A DNA stretch of 40,140 bases, taken from contig JAEWBE010000060.1 of NCBI GenBank assembly GCA_023391275.1, positions 1 to 40,140 on the forward strand. Direction: 5' to 3'. The DNA is from Bacillota bacterium (GTDB taxonomy: Bacteria; Bacillota; Clostridia; Oscillospirales; Acutalibacteraceae). Shown here piece after piece: positions 9,017 through 17,824 of this stretch; the stretch's first letter is position 1; every line of letters begins with the position of its first letter. Made by a program: the position numbers and the translations under genes. The notes under the pieces were generated by a model. It was given only the letters and a program-made list of their open reading frames with translations. It was not told the DNA's origin and searched no databases.

Positions 9017-9045
9017 ATTATACCACTTATTCCATATTATTACAT
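9017..9045 (-). promoter_or_regulatory. Candidate cas operon promoter
   Basis: The 265 bp upstream of cas3 are very AT-rich and hold no gene. On the minus strand an extended minus-10 (TGGTATAAT, with TATAAT at 9017-9022) lies 17 bp from a weak minus-35 ATGTAA (9040-9045). It would give a 5-prime UTR of roughly 140 nt. A 5-bp dyad, GTCCC/GGGAC at 8923-8938, sits in that UTR and could be a regulator site. Other minus-10-like sequences closer to the gene are possible. Confidence 0.4.
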
Positions 9046-9133
9046 AAAATTACATTTTTATTTAGAATTATATTTCATCCTCTAAAACATAAAATTTAAT
9101 TGTAAAATGATGTATCCGGGCCTGATTAAATAC

Positions 9134-9160
9134 AAAAAGGCGCCGTGCAACCACGGCGCC
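9134..9160 (-). terminator. Rho-independent terminator of msrAB
   Basis: On the minus strand a perfect 9-bp GC-rich stem (GGCGCCGTG paired with CACGGCGCC, arms 9139-9147 and 9152-9160) with a 4-nt loop is followed by five T. It lies 14 bp after the msrAB stop codon and insulates the cas operon from msrAB. Confidence 0.93.
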
Positions 9161-9173
9161 TGAGATCAAGTAT

Positions 9174-10124
9174 TCATTTAACATAGGGAATCAAGTCCCC
9201 GTATCCCTGCGCTTCCATCTCATCAACAGGGATAAACCGCAGAGCCGCACTGTTAATACAGTAACGCTGGCCGCCCAGTTCCTGCGGACCGTCCGGAAAG
9301 ACGTGGCCCAAGTGAGCGTTGCCCACACGGCTGCGTACTTCCGTACGATTCATGTCATGGGAACGGTCTTCCTTTTGAAGGGCCACATTGGGGTCAACCG
9401 GTTTGGAAAAGCTTGGCCAGCCACAGCCGGATTCAAATTTATCCGAGGACAGGAACAGGGGTTCCCCTGTTGTAACATCCACATAAATGCCTTTTGCAAA
9501 ATGATTCCAATATTCATTATGGAACGGCGGCTCTGTCGCGCTGTTCTGCGTAACGTCATATTGAATCTGTGATAAATCACCCTTCAGCTTTTCCTCTGCC
9601 GGAACCGCGTACCGGGTTGGGTCAACAATTGCCTGCGCCGCCTGCCTGAATTTCTCCCTGCCGATATGGCAATATCCGTTCGGGTTTTTATCGAGATATT
9701 TTTGGTGGTACTCCTCCGCAGGATAATAATTTTCGAGAGGCTTTACTTCGATGGCAATCGGCTGTTCATACTGCCGCTGCAGCTGCTGAATCGAGCTGCG
9801 GATTATCGGCTCGTCGTCGGGGTTTACATAGTAGATTCCGGTACGGTACTGGCTGCCGGTGTCGCCGCCCTGACGATTGACTGAAATCGGATTAATCGCC
9901 TGATAATAAAGTTCCAATAAAAAGGCAAGCGTAACCTTTTGGGGATCATAGACTACATGCACCGTTTCCGCATGACCGGTATTCCTGTGGCACACATCCT
10001 CATAACTGGGATTCGCGGTCTTTCCATTGGCGTAACCCACATCGGTGGAAAGAACTCCGTGAATTTCCCCCAAATATTTTTCGGTTCCCCAAAAGCAGCC
10101 CCCTGCCAAATAAATTTCCGCCAT
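9174..10124 (-). CDS. msrAB: Bifunctional peptide methionine sulfoxide reductase MsrA/MsrB
   Basis: This 316-residue fusion repairs oxidised methionine in proteins. The N-terminal MsrA domain has the catalytic GGCFWGTEKY motif near residue 10 and the GDTGSQYRTGIYY segment, and reduces Met-S-oxide. The C-terminal MsrB domain (from about residue 190) has FESGCGWPSFSKP, VGNAHLGHVFPDGP and the catalytic Cys in RYCINSAALRF, and reduces Met-R-oxide. The paired CxxC zinc motifs of many MsrB proteins are not evident. Start: the ATG at 10124 follows CGGAGGGAAAT and gives MAEIYLAGG; the in-frame start at 10148 has no such site. It is a single-gene unit with its own promoter and terminator. Confidence 0.97.
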   Translation of the reverse strand: MAEIYLAGGCFWGTEKYLGEIHGVLSTDVGYANGKTANPSYEDVCHRNTGHAETVHVVYDPQKVTLAFLLELYYQAINPISVNRQGGDTGSQYRTGIYYVNPDDEPIIRSSIQQLQRQYEQPIAIEVKPLENYYPAEEYHQKYLDKNPNGYCHIGREKFRQAAQAIVDPTRYAVPAEEKLKGDLSQIQYDVTQNSATEPPFHNEYWNHFAKGIYVDVTTGEPLFLSSDKFESGCGWPSFSKPVDPNVALQKEDRSHDMNRTEVRSRVGNAHLGHVFPDGPQELGGQRYCINSAALRFIPVDEMEAQGYGDLIPYVK

Positions 10125-10230
10125 ATTTCCCTCCGTTTTGCCGCTCACGGCGAACTCATTTAAAACGGCCCGATCAGATTGTATAAATTTTTTCCCTGAC
10201 AGGCTTCAAATAGGATCTGCCGTTTTTTCA

Positions 10231-10259
10231 ATTATAATGCAGGAAAAATTTTTCCGCAA
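10231..10259 (-). promoter_or_regulatory. msrAB promoter with palindrome in the spacer
   Basis: On the minus strand TTGCGG (10254-10259) and a perfect TATAAT (10231-10236) are 17 bp apart. The spacer and the edge of the minus-35 are occupied by a perfect 14-bp palindrome, GGAAAAATTTTTCC (10242-10255), a natural place for a repressor. The roughly 100-nt leader can fold by pairing AAAACGGC (10162-10169) with GCCGTTTT (10219-10226). Confidence 0.6.
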
Positions 10260-10312
10260 GTGATGGTTGATCAATCTGATTCATTCTCCCGTTTTCACAG
10301 CAGTCCCGGTTG

Positions 10313-11722
10313 TTATACTGTTTTGGAAAAGTGAATCGGCAAAATAATTACAAATTTCGTGCCCTGATTGATTTCGCTTTCCGCCGAAATTTTCCCGTGA
10401 TGGATTTCAACAATTTTTTTGACGATGGTAAGGCCGATTCCCGCGCCGCCCGACCGGCTGTCTCTGGATTTATCCGTACGGTAAAAGCGTTCAAAGATAA
10501 ACGGCAGATCCTCTTTCGAGATTCCCATCCCGCTGTCAGATAACTCGATAACCGCCGCATCCCCGTCTTTAAAAAGGTTCAAGTCGATTTTTCCGCCGTC
10601 GGGCGTATACTTCAGGCTGTTGGAAATCAAATTCACAAACACCCTGCTTAATTTATCCGCGTCCGCTTCCAGAACAACGGACTTTGCAGAAACAGATAAG
10701 CGGATTTGTTTTTTAACGATTTCACCCTCAAAATTTTTTACTGCTTTATCCGCCAGTTCCTTTAAATCAACAAGGGTCAAATTCAAAGCGGTATTTTCAT
10801 TCTCCAACTGCGCAAGGCGCTCCAAATCGGATACCAGCCGGGTCAGGCGCAGAATTTCCTCATGGCAGCTTTCGAACCGCTTTTTCTCCGGTTCCCAAAT
10901 TCCGTCAATCAGGGCTTCCATGTTGCCCTGCAAGGCCGCGAGGGGAGTACGGAGTTCATGTGCAATATCTGTTGTAAGGCGCTTCCTGAGCGCCTCCTGA
11001 TTTTCAAGCTCGTACGACAGGCTGTTAATGGATGCAGTCAGTCTGTCCAGTTCCAGCGTATTGGACGACGTATGAATTTTATCCTGAAAGTTTCCTCTGG
11101 CAATATTTTCAGCCGCACTGATCGCCCTTGCAATTGGGTCACTGATCCGCCGCGCCATATAGACGCCAATCAGGATGGCAAGCAGCAGGGAACCCAGCCC
11201 AACTCCGATGAGCACCTGATTTAATGTATTGATGAAATCGGCGTCATTCGCGCTGTAGTAAAACGGGCCGTAATACCCAACACTGACCGTGCCTTCTTTT
11301 GAAACTCCGACCAGCAAAGGATATGTTTTTTCTTCATAAGCGCCTTTAAAATTTGGGGAACGGTTCTGCATTTCCGCCGCCATATTTTCAAGCATCTGGC
11401 GGCAGAAGCCGTTGTTGTGCACAGTGGCGTCCCATAAAACGGTACCGGACAGGTCGGCAACTTTCACAATAACTCCCCGTTCCAAAGCGCCGACGCCGAT
11501 GGTTTCCAGCGCCTGCTCGCGGCTCGCCGCGGGATTTTTGGCATACTGCTGTGCGATTTGGGAGACGATTTCTTCATTTTTTGCTTCCTGCTGGCGGATC
11601 ATGTACTGCTCGAACTGGCTCCTGAAAAACAGATTGGAAATCAGGCTGACTGAGGCAACCAGCAGCAGAGCGACCACGGCGTAGGACAGCGAAAGTTTTA
11701 ACTTTAAAGAATATTTTTTCAT
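10313..11722 (-). CDS. Membrane sensor histidine kinase (HAMP, HisKA, HATPase)
   Basis: This 469-residue two-component kinase has a first membrane helix at about residues 9-30, an extracellular sensor of about 130 residues, and a second helix near 168-190 followed by a HAMP linker. The phosphoacceptor H-box is DIAHELRTPLAAL (His about 255). N (NLISNSLKYT), G1 (DSGMGIS) and G2 (GAGIGLTIVKKIVE) boxes complete the ATPase domain. Start: the ATG at 11722 follows GGAGGACAAC; the in-frame start at 11734 is less likely. It is 50 bp after its response regulator and last in an operon with copA, so metal or envelope stress sensing is plausible, but the sensor domain has no obvious Met/His/Cys metal cluster. 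Confidence 0.93.
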   Translation of the reverse strand: MKKYSLKLKLSLSYAVVALLLVASVSLISNLFFRSQFEQYMIRQQEAKNEEIVSQIAQQYAKNPAASREQALETIGVGALERGVIVKVADLSGTVLWDATVHNNGFCRQMLENMAAEMQNRSPNFKGAYEEKTYPLLVGVSKEGTVSVGYYGPFYYSANDADFINTLNQVLIGVGLGSLLLAILIGVYMARRISDPIARAISAAENIARGNFQDKIHTSSNTLELDRLTASINSLSYELENQEALRKRLTTDIAHELRTPLAALQGNMEALIDGIWEPEKKRFESCHEEILRLTRLVSDLERLAQLENENTALNLTLVDLKELADKAVKNFEGEIVKKQIRLSVSAKSVVLEADADKLSRVFVNLISNSLKYTPDGGKIDLNLFKDGDAAVIELSDSGMGISKEDLPFIFERFYRTDKSRDSRSGGAGIGLTIVKKIVEIHHGKISAESEINQGTKFVIILPIHFSKTV

Positions 11723-11772
11723 GTTGTCCTCCAATTTCCGCTGCGTACGGAAAAACGATTCTTCTGCTTGCG

Positions 11773-12468
11773 CTATCTGCCGCCGAATGAATACCCCACG
11801 CTGTGAACCGTAAGAATATATTTAGGGTTTTTCGAATCGTCCTCGATTTTCTGCCTTAAATTTTTGATATGTGTGTCAATTACACGGTCAAAGCCGTCGT
11901 ACGTTTCGCCCAGCGCATGGGTAATCAGCTCGTCCCTTGTGAAAGCCTTGGTGGGGTACTTCGCCATCGTAAATAAAATATTGTACTCATTTGGGGTCAG
12001 TGCCACATGTTCCCCCTTTTTCCGCACCTCATGGCGCAGATTGTCAATCACCAGATCGCCGTCGTTGAAAACCAGCGCATTGGAAAGCGGAACAGCGTCA
12101 GCTGAAACACGGCGCAGGACCGCTTCGATCTTCGCCATCAGCAGCCGGGGACTGAAAGGTTTGGTCATGTAGTCGTCCGCGCCGATTCCAAGCCCCTCAA
12201 GCATGTTCTCCTCGCCTGTTTTGGCCGTAAGCATAATAATGGGAACTCTTGACTTTTTCCGGATGGTGCGGCAGACATCCTCGCCTGAAATACCCGGAAG
12301 CATCAGGTCAAGAACGACCAAGTCGGGGAAGCATTGGTCAAACAGGGCAAGCGCGCCGGGGCCGTCATAAGCGCACACCGGATGATACCCGCTTTTCTCA
12401 AGATAAGATTTTACAACCTCCGTGATCTTCGGTTCATCATCCACCACCAAAATCGTTCTGTTCGCCAT
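11773..12468 (-). CDS. OmpR-family response regulator
   Basis: This 231-residue regulator has an N-terminal receiver domain with the acidic pair in VVDDEP, the phosphoacceptor Asp in LVVLDLMLPG, the Thr of MLTAKT and the Lys of MTKPFSP. The C-terminal winged helix contains EHVALTPNEYNILFTMAKYP and DRVIDTHIKNLRQKIEDD. It is the partner of the kinase that follows. An in-frame GTG lies 6 bp upstream, but AGGGG spacing favours the ATG at 12468. Position after copA and a lipoprotein suggests it controls the metal operon. Confidence 0.95.
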   Translation of the reverse strand: MANRTILVVDDEPKITEVVKSYLEKSGYHPVCAYDGPGALALFDQCFPDLVVLDLMLPGISGEDVCRTIRKKSRVPIIMLTAKTGEENMLEGLGIGADDYMTKPFSPRLLMAKIEAVLRRVSADAVPLSNALVFNDGDLVIDNLRHEVRKKGEHVALTPNEYNILFTMAKYPTKAFTRDELITHALGETYDGFDRVIDTHIKNLRQKIEDDSKNPKYILTVHSVGYSFGGR

Positions 12469-12509
12469 TCCCACTTCCCCTTTCCATCCATTCAGGTCAT
12501 AGTTCTATT

Positions 12510-13157
12510 TTACTCTAAATTATATGGTTTTAAAAGCAGGTCAACGTCTTTTCCTGTCTCATCTTTCATTGTTTTAAACGCCCAGCCGTCAATCTTCTCC
12601 ACATTCACACCGATGTCACGCAGAGGTTTTGCCGCTATGGCAAAAACAAGATCCTTGTCGTTTGTTTTGTAATCCTTTGCAAATTCAAATTTACCGCCAT
12701 TGAGCGCGATGCCGTAATGCCCCAGCTCTTCATGATAGGAAAGCGTCGAACGGTTATCCTTCACGCTCTCAAACAGCGCCTGTTCCGGGGTGGTCGCTTT
12801 GCCGGAGCCTTTGCCGAAATCTGTAACCAGGTACAGGCTGGCGTCATCCGTCTTGTAACCGCTGCCCAGCTTGGTAACATCCAGCCCGGCTTTTACAAAC
12901 GGCTGCAGAGGGGTAGACAGGACAATATCTTCCTGATCGGAAATGGAATAGTCCTTGCTGATTTTGAGCAGGGTTTCCTTATCCACGGTAAGGACATAGT
13001 TGTTATCCTGATCTTCCGTCACAATGGACGGATTCGCCGACAAAATATCCTGAAAAGATTTTTGACTGTATTTCAGCACTACATCGGTTGATGCACAGCC
13101 CGCAAAAAGTGCTGTGGCGAGAACAAGCGCCAAAAGTGCCGTAATTGCTTTTTTCAT
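12510..13157 (-). CDS. Unknown lipoprotein of the copper-type operon
   Basis: I do not recognise a family for this 215-residue protein. It starts MKKAITALLALVLATALFAGC, a lipoprotein signal with the acylated Cys at about residue 21, so it should sit on the outer face of the membrane. The mature part is soluble and acidic to neutral with few cysteines. Two similar phrases, LQPFVKAGLDVTKLGSGYKTDD near residue 88 and AKPLRDIGVNVEKIDGWAFKTM near residue 180, look like an internal duplication. The ATG at 13157 follows GGAGGAAGAACAC. It lies 14 bp after copA and 41 bp before the response regulator, so an accessory or sensory role in the metal response is inferred. Confidence 0.8.
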   Translation of the reverse strand: MKKAITALLALVLATALFAGCASTDVVLKYSQKSFQDILSANPSIVTEDQDNNYVLTVDKETLLKISKDYSISDQEDIVLSTPLQPFVKAGLDVTKLGSGYKTDDASLYLVTDFGKGSGKATTPEQALFESVKDNRSTLSYHEELGHYGIALNGGKFEFAKDYKTNDKDLVFAIAAKPLRDIGVNVEKIDGWAFKTMKDETGKDVDLLLKPYNLE

Positions 13158-13171
13158 GTGTTCTTCCTCCA

Positions 13172-15634
13172 CTATTTTACTTTAAACCGCTTCAGCCTGA
13201 GCGCATTGGATACAACGGATACGGAGCTGAGCGCCATGGCTGCTCCCGCGAAAATGGGATCGAGCAGCGGGCCGCCGAAGAGGTAAAACACACCGGCAGC
13301 CAGCGGAATACCCGCAAGGTTATAGACAAACGCCCAGAAAAGATTCTGCTTGATATTGCGGATGGTCGCACGGCTCAGGCCGATTGCGACGGGGACTTCG
13401 TTCAGGTCGCCCCGCATCAGTACAATATCGGCCGATTCCACCGCCACGTCGGTTCCGGTGCCGATTGCCATGCCGATATCCGCCTGCACCAAAGCAGGAG
13501 CATCGTTGATGCCGTCCCCCACCATGGCGACTTTTTTACCGCTCTGCTGAAGCTTTTTCACTTCACCGGATTTATCCTGCGGCAGCACGTCGGACAATAC
13601 CCGGTCAATCTCAACCTCCTGTGCAATCGCCGCGGCAGTGCTGGCATTATCGCCTGTAATCATAACAACCTCAATGCCAAGGTGCTTCAGTTTTTGAATG
13701 GCCTGTTTGCTGGTTGGTTTGACCGTATCAGCTGCCGCCATCAGGCCGGCAAGCGCACCGTCCACCGCAACATACATTAAGGTTCTTCCCCTTACCGCAA
13801 AATCCGCCGCATCCTTTTCCGCGTCTGAAACATCAATGCCGTTTTCCCGCATCAGCTTTATGTTGCCCGCGAGTACCCGTTTGCCCTGCACAAATGCGTC
13901 AATTCCGCGCCCCGGCACGGCTTTGAACTCTTCCGGATCAAGCAGGGAAATTCCCTGCCTGTTGGCTCCCTCCACGATTGCCCGGGCGATTGGGTGTTCG
14001 GAACCGCGTTCAGCGGACGCACCAAGGCGGAGCAGTTCGTTTTCTTTAAGTCCGGAATACGTTTTAACATCGGTTAATTCCGGCTTGCCTTCGGTAATCG
14101 TACCCGTTTTATCAAGCACGACCGTATTGATTTTATGTGCCGTTTCAAGTGCTTCCCCGCCCTTGATCAGCACGCCGAGCTCGGCCCCCTTGCCGGTTCC
14201 AACCATAATGGCGGTCGGGGTCGCAAGCCCCAGCGCGCAGGGGCAGGCAATTACCATGACGGAAACAAAGCTGGTGAGTACGAAGTTAAAATCTTTTCCC
14301 GCCAGCGCCCACGCAATTGCTGTGATGAATGCAATGCCGATGACGACCGGCACAAAGTACCCGGAAACAATATCCGCCAGCTTGGCAATCGGCGCTTTTT
14401 TGCTTTGCGCGTCTTCCACAAGCCGAATGATTTTGGACAGGGCGGTGTCTGTTCCGACCCTTGTCACGCGAAAACGAATCAGGCCTTCCCCGTTCATGCT
14501 GCCACCGGTAACCGGGGCCTCCGGCTGCTTTTCCACCGGAAGGCTTTCGCCGGTAAGCATTGATTCATCCACCGAGGATACGCCTTCCGTCACAACTCCG
14601 TCCACGGGAATGGATGTGCCCGGGCGAACCAGAACAATATCGCCGACCTCGACCTCTTCCACAGGCACTTCCACTTCGGTGCCGTTTTTGATGATAACAG
14701 CAGTCTTTGGCGCGAGGCTCATCAGCTTTTTAATAGCTTCGGAGGTTTTCCCTTTGCTGACCGCCTCCAAATATTTACCGAGCATGACCAGAGTAATTAC
14801 CACGGCGGCCGATTCAAAATAAAGAGATTTCGCGTAGGAGAAATCCCCCAGATAAATCACAACCATGGCAAAGGTACTGTAAAGAAAAGCACTGCCCGTT
14901 CCGATTGCAACCAGCGTATCCATATTCGGGGCGCCTTTCAGCAGTGATTTGAGCCCGATACGGAAAAAGCGGCTGCCAGCCAGAATCACCGGGACAGTCA
15001 GTAAAAACTGAACCGCCGCAAAAACAAACGGAAAATTATGCGGACTCATAAAAGACGGAAGGTAAAGCCCCAACTGGGGAATCATGTGGGACATGGCAAT
15101 GTAAAGTTCCGGCAGCGCAAACACCGCCGCTGTAATTAACCGCATTTTCATCCGGTTCAGTTCGCGGCCGCGCCTCTCTTCTTCCGCGTCACGGGAAGCA
15201 CCCAGTTCAATTTCCTTCGGCGTGTAGCCGGCACCGGAAATCGCCGCTTTGATTTGTGAAAGCTTCAGCACGGCGGGATCATAGTCGAAGCTGCCCCTGT
15301 TGGTGGCGAGGTTAACCTGAACCGACTGGATTCCGTTCAGTTTTTTCACCGCGCGTTCCACCGCCGCCGTGCAGGAAGCGCAGGTCATCCCTTCAATGGC
15401 AAGTTCCGCGTGTTTCGCGGCCTGTTCTTCTTCAAGTCCGTAGCCGGCGTCTTCCACCGATTTTTGCAAAAGCGGAAAATCAACCTTATTTTCATCGTAG
15501 CGAACCCGCATCTTTTCGGTTGCAATATTTACATCACAGTCTGCCACACCGTCCAGCTTTGCCGCGGCCTTTTGTGCGTGCGCGGCGCAGGAAGCGCAGG
15601 ACATGCCTGTAACACGATATACTTTTTCTTGCAC
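13172..15634 (-). CDS. copA: Copper-translocating P1B-type ATPase CopA
   Basis: This 820-residue ATPase would export Cu(I) from the cytoplasm. Two N-terminal heavy-metal domains carry GMSCASC (Cys 13 and 16) and GMTCASC (Cys 85 and 88). The membrane metal site is CPCALGLATPT (464-474), typical of the Cu(I)/Ag(I) subgroup. The actuator TGES is near 361, phosphorylation motif DKTGTITEGKP at 508, and MVGDGINDAPAL near 705. The start is GTG, with GGAG 10 nt upstream. It follows the HMA-SafE-cupredoxin gene by 116 bp and precedes the lipoprotein and two-component genes, forming a metal homeostasis cluster. The exact metal is inferred from the motifs. Confidence 0.96.
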   Translation of the reverse strand: MQEKVYRVTGMSCASCAAHAQKAAAKLDGVADCDVNIATEKMRVRYDENKVDFPLLQKSVEDAGYGLEEEQAAKHAELAIEGMTCASCTAAVERAVKKLNGIQSVQVNLATNRGSFDYDPAVLKLSQIKAAISGAGYTPKEIELGASRDAEEERRGRELNRMKMRLITAAVFALPELYIAMSHMIPQLGLYLPSFMSPHNFPFVFAAVQFLLTVPVILAGSRFFRIGLKSLLKGAPNMDTLVAIGTGSAFLYSTFAMVVIYLGDFSYAKSLYFESAAVVITLVMLGKYLEAVSKGKTSEAIKKLMSLAPKTAVIIKNGTEVEVPVEEVEVGDIVLVRPGTSIPVDGVVTEGVSSVDESMLTGESLPVEKQPEAPVTGGSMNGEGLIRFRVTRVGTDTALSKIIRLVEDAQSKKAPIAKLADIVSGYFVPVVIGIAFITAIAWALAGKDFNFVLTSFVSVMVIACPCALGLATPTAIMVGTGKGAELGVLIKGGEALETAHKINTVVLDKTGTITEGKPELTDVKTYSGLKENELLRLGASAERGSEHPIARAIVEGANRQGISLLDPEEFKAVPGRGIDAFVQGKRVLAGNIKLMRENGIDVSDAEKDAADFAVRGRTLMYVAVDGALAGLMAAADTVKPTSKQAIQKLKHLGIEVVMITGDNASTAAAIAQEVEIDRVLSDVLPQDKSGEVKKLQQSGKKVAMVGDGINDAPALVQADIGMAIGTGTDVAVESADIVLMRGDLNEVPVAIGLSRATIRNIKQNLFWAFVYNLAGIPLAAGVFYLFGGPLLDPIFAGAAMALSSVSVVSNALRLKRFKVK

Positions 15635-15750
15635 TTGTTTTACACTCCATTCTTCATCTTTATACCCGTCAAATCATTCTGTTCTATTATTTCCTGTAAC
15701 AGAGGACGGATTCACCGTAACAGGGACAATTGCATTATTTGCCAAAAGGC

Positions 15751-17205
15751 TTATGCCGGGGCGCAGCAGTTGGGCTGCTGCTGGGGAACCGGTGCCGCGC
15801 CGCCTGCCGCACCCGCTGCCGCCGCCGCGGAAAGGGCAGAGTCGCTGTCCACCACCGTAATGGTGCTGCGAATCATGCCCATCCAGCAGCTGTATGGAAT
15901 GGTCCCCGTATCCTGCGGCGTGAATTCAATGACGTTATCGCCGGGCACAAGCTGCTTCTGAATATTGTATTTCGGGATCGTCACGGGATTGTTGCATCCG
16001 TTCAAATCCGATTCGGTCACGTGAATGGTCCACTTTACGGGGACGCCCTTTTTCACGGTGATGGGAACGTAATAACCCGAAGTAAATGATGTTGTAATTT
16101 CCTGCACATTGCCCGAAACCTTCGCAACATTTTGGGACGCGCCCGGAGCGGCGCCGCCGATTTGTATCCCCGAAAGGCTGAAGCCCCTGCTCATCATAAC
16201 AACACCCAAAACCAAAACCAGCACAGCGCTGACCTGCATCATTTTATGCGTGAATTTCCCGCTCAAAAAGGAACTGACCGCACCGAATGTGAACATCAGC
16301 GGGACTGTTCCAAGGCTGAACAACAGCATGGAAAGCGCACCCGTGAGGAAACTGCCGGTGCCCAGTGCGTAAAGCTGCATGGCTTGCAACGGCCCGCAGG
16401 GCATCAGGCCGTTCAGAAGGCCGACAAAGAAAGGCCCGCGATTGGTTTTCCCCGAATATAATTTTTGCCCAATGAATTTCGGCATGCGAATATTCAATTT
16501 GCGGAGCCACGGAAAGGCATGAAGCATATTCAGTCCCATCACGACCATAAACACGCCCGACCCGATGGTGACAATGCCCCTTGCCATTCCTGAAAAACTG
16601 ATTACCGAGCCGATTGCTCCCACAATACCGCCGATTACAGTGTAGGAAAGCACACGGCCCGCATTGTATAACAGGCTGGGCATCATTCTTTTTGCGGCGC
16701 TCGGGTTTGTTTCGCCCGACTGATAGGCGACGCACTGAGAGAGGTTAATTCCCCCGCACATGGCGAGGCAATGAACCGAGGTAAGCAGTCCGACCACAAA
16801 CAGGATACCGTAACTCATGTTTTGATTAATCTGCGGGATAAAATTCAGAAAATTGAACCCCACTGTATGCTGAATCAAAAGGTATCCGGCTGCCAAAATC
16901 AGCAGAATTCCAAAAACGCTTGAAGAACTTTCCGCTTTTTCCGTGCGTGTGTCCTGTTTTGCTGATTTGGCCGGTGTTGAACCGCTTTCTTCAATCGTAT
17001 AATCAAGATCAATGATTGCATCCTTGATTTTTTTCAGGCTGATCCTGTCCGGTTCATACACCACACGCACCGTACCCTTTGAAAAGCTTGCGGAGACTTC
17101 CAGAATGCCCCCAAGATTATTCAATTTATTTTCGATCCGCAGCTCGCAGCCGGAGCAGCTCATGCCGCCGACGGAAAGAATTACTTTTCTTCTGTTCTGT
17201 TCCAT
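15751..17205 (-). CDS. HMA - SafE/DsbD_2 membrane - cupredoxin fusion protein
   Basis: This 484-residue three-part protein begins with a heavy-metal-associated domain (GGMSCSGC, Cys 17 and 20). A multi-pass SafE/DsbD_2 domain follows with its signatures HCLAMCGGINLSQC and GLLNGLMPCGPLQAM. The C-terminal 130 residues look like a cupredoxin: YVPITVKKGVPVKW, a Cys in DLNGCNNP, and CWMGM at about 440-444 as likely copper ligands. The protein ends with an Ala/Gly-rich linker and PNCCAPA. The ATG at 17205 is preceded by AGGAG at the right spacing. The name sulfite exporter is generic for the family; the context favours copper transfer from a cytosolic domain to an extracytoplasmic cupredoxin, which is inference. 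Confidence 0.9.
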   Translation of the reverse strand: MEQNRRKVILSVGGMSCSGCELRIENKLNNLGGILEVSASFSKGTVRVVYEPDRISLKKIKDAIIDLDYTIEESGSTPAKSAKQDTRTEKAESSSSVFGILLILAAGYLLIQHTVGFNFLNFIPQINQNMSYGILFVVGLLTSVHCLAMCGGINLSQCVAYQSGETNPSAAKRMMPSLLYNAGRVLSYTVIGGIVGAIGSVISFSGMARGIVTIGSGVFMVVMGLNMLHAFPWLRKLNIRMPKFIGQKLYSGKTNRGPFFVGLLNGLMPCGPLQAMQLYALGTGSFLTGALSMLLFSLGTVPLMFTFGAVSSFLSGKFTHKMMQVSAVLVLVLGVVMMSRGFSLSGIQIGGAAPGASQNVAKVSGNVQEITTSFTSGYYVPITVKKGVPVKWTIHVTESDLNGCNNPVTIPKYNIQKQLVPGDNVIEFTPQDTGTIPYSCWMGMIRSTITVVDSDSALSAAAAAGAAGGAAPVPQQQPNCCAPA

Positions 17206-17286
17206 TGGAATTCTCCTCATCAATAAAATTTGAGTTCAGGCAGTGGTAAACCGTATAAAACCGGAAGCTGTTATCTTTAGCCTGCG

Positions 17287-17808
17287 TTATTTTTTCCAGT
17301 TTGCAAAGATGGCTTTTGCTTCCTCAAAAAAGTCTTTGCTCATCGTGATCTGCTTTTCATCCTCTGTTTTATATTCCTTGGTAATACCGACCGGATTGCA
17401 CCCGCCCTTTTGCTGTTCCACCTGATCGGCTGAAAAACGGTTGCCGCAGTTTTGGCAAACTAGCGTATCGCTTTCCAGTTTATAATACCCTCTGCCGGAA
17501 CTGTAGCAGACCTGACAGGTGTTAAACGCGGTTCGAACGGTACCGTCCGAAGCCTTAACTGCGATAACCTCCATTTTCGTGTCGCCCGCCTGATACGGGA
17601 TAAAGGTCGCCGTGGATGTTATCGTACTTTTTTGAATTACCAGATCGCCTGTGGCAGGGGCGGCTGGTTCGCCTGTTTGAGCTGCCTGACTTGTTCCGTT
17701 TTCGTTTTGTTTTGCAGTAAAGGAATTTTTTAAAATAAAAAATCCCGCGGTGAGGACAACTACAACAGCAAGTGCAATTAAAATGCCCCGTGTCTGTTTC
17801 TTTTTCAA
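17287..17808 (-). CDS. DUF2318 membrane-anchored Cys-rich protein
   Basis: This protein of about 173 residues has one N-terminal membrane helix (about residues 8-27), a low-complexity linker and a DUF2318 domain. The domain carries FNTCQVCYSSGRGYY, LVCQNCGNRFSADQV and GGCNPVGI, so five cysteines can bind metal or an Fe-S cluster outside the membrane. Start: an in-frame GTG at 17817 lies inside AAAGGAGTG, too close to be used. A TTG at 17808 is 8 nt from GGAG and gives MKKKQTRGILIALAV, so a TTG start is proposed. It is the first gene before the HMA-SafE-cupredoxin gene (81 bp), consistent with a joint metal-handling role. Confidence 0.88.
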   Translation of the reverse strand: MKKKQTRGILIALAVVVVLTAGFFILKNSFTAKQNENGTSQAAQTGEPAAPATGDLVIQKSTITSTATFIPYQAGDTKMEVIAVKASDGTVRTAFNTCQVCYSSGRGYYKLESDTLVCQNCGNRFSADQVEQQKGGCNPVGITKEYKTEDEKQITMSKDFFEEAKAIFANWKK

Positions 17809-17824
17809 TTGAATCACTCCTTTG

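Noticed and set aside
13698..14822. Plus-strand ORF of 374 codons antisense to copA
   Set aside because: Ser/Thr/Pro-rich shadow of a conserved P-type ATPase gene; no motif or ribosome site.
15635..15750. Gap before copA examined for a CopY or CsoR operator and promoter
   Set aside because: Only a short CCTGT/ACAGG hairpin is seen; neither TACA..TGTA nor a GC-rich CsoR box is present, and no good minus-35/minus-10 pair.
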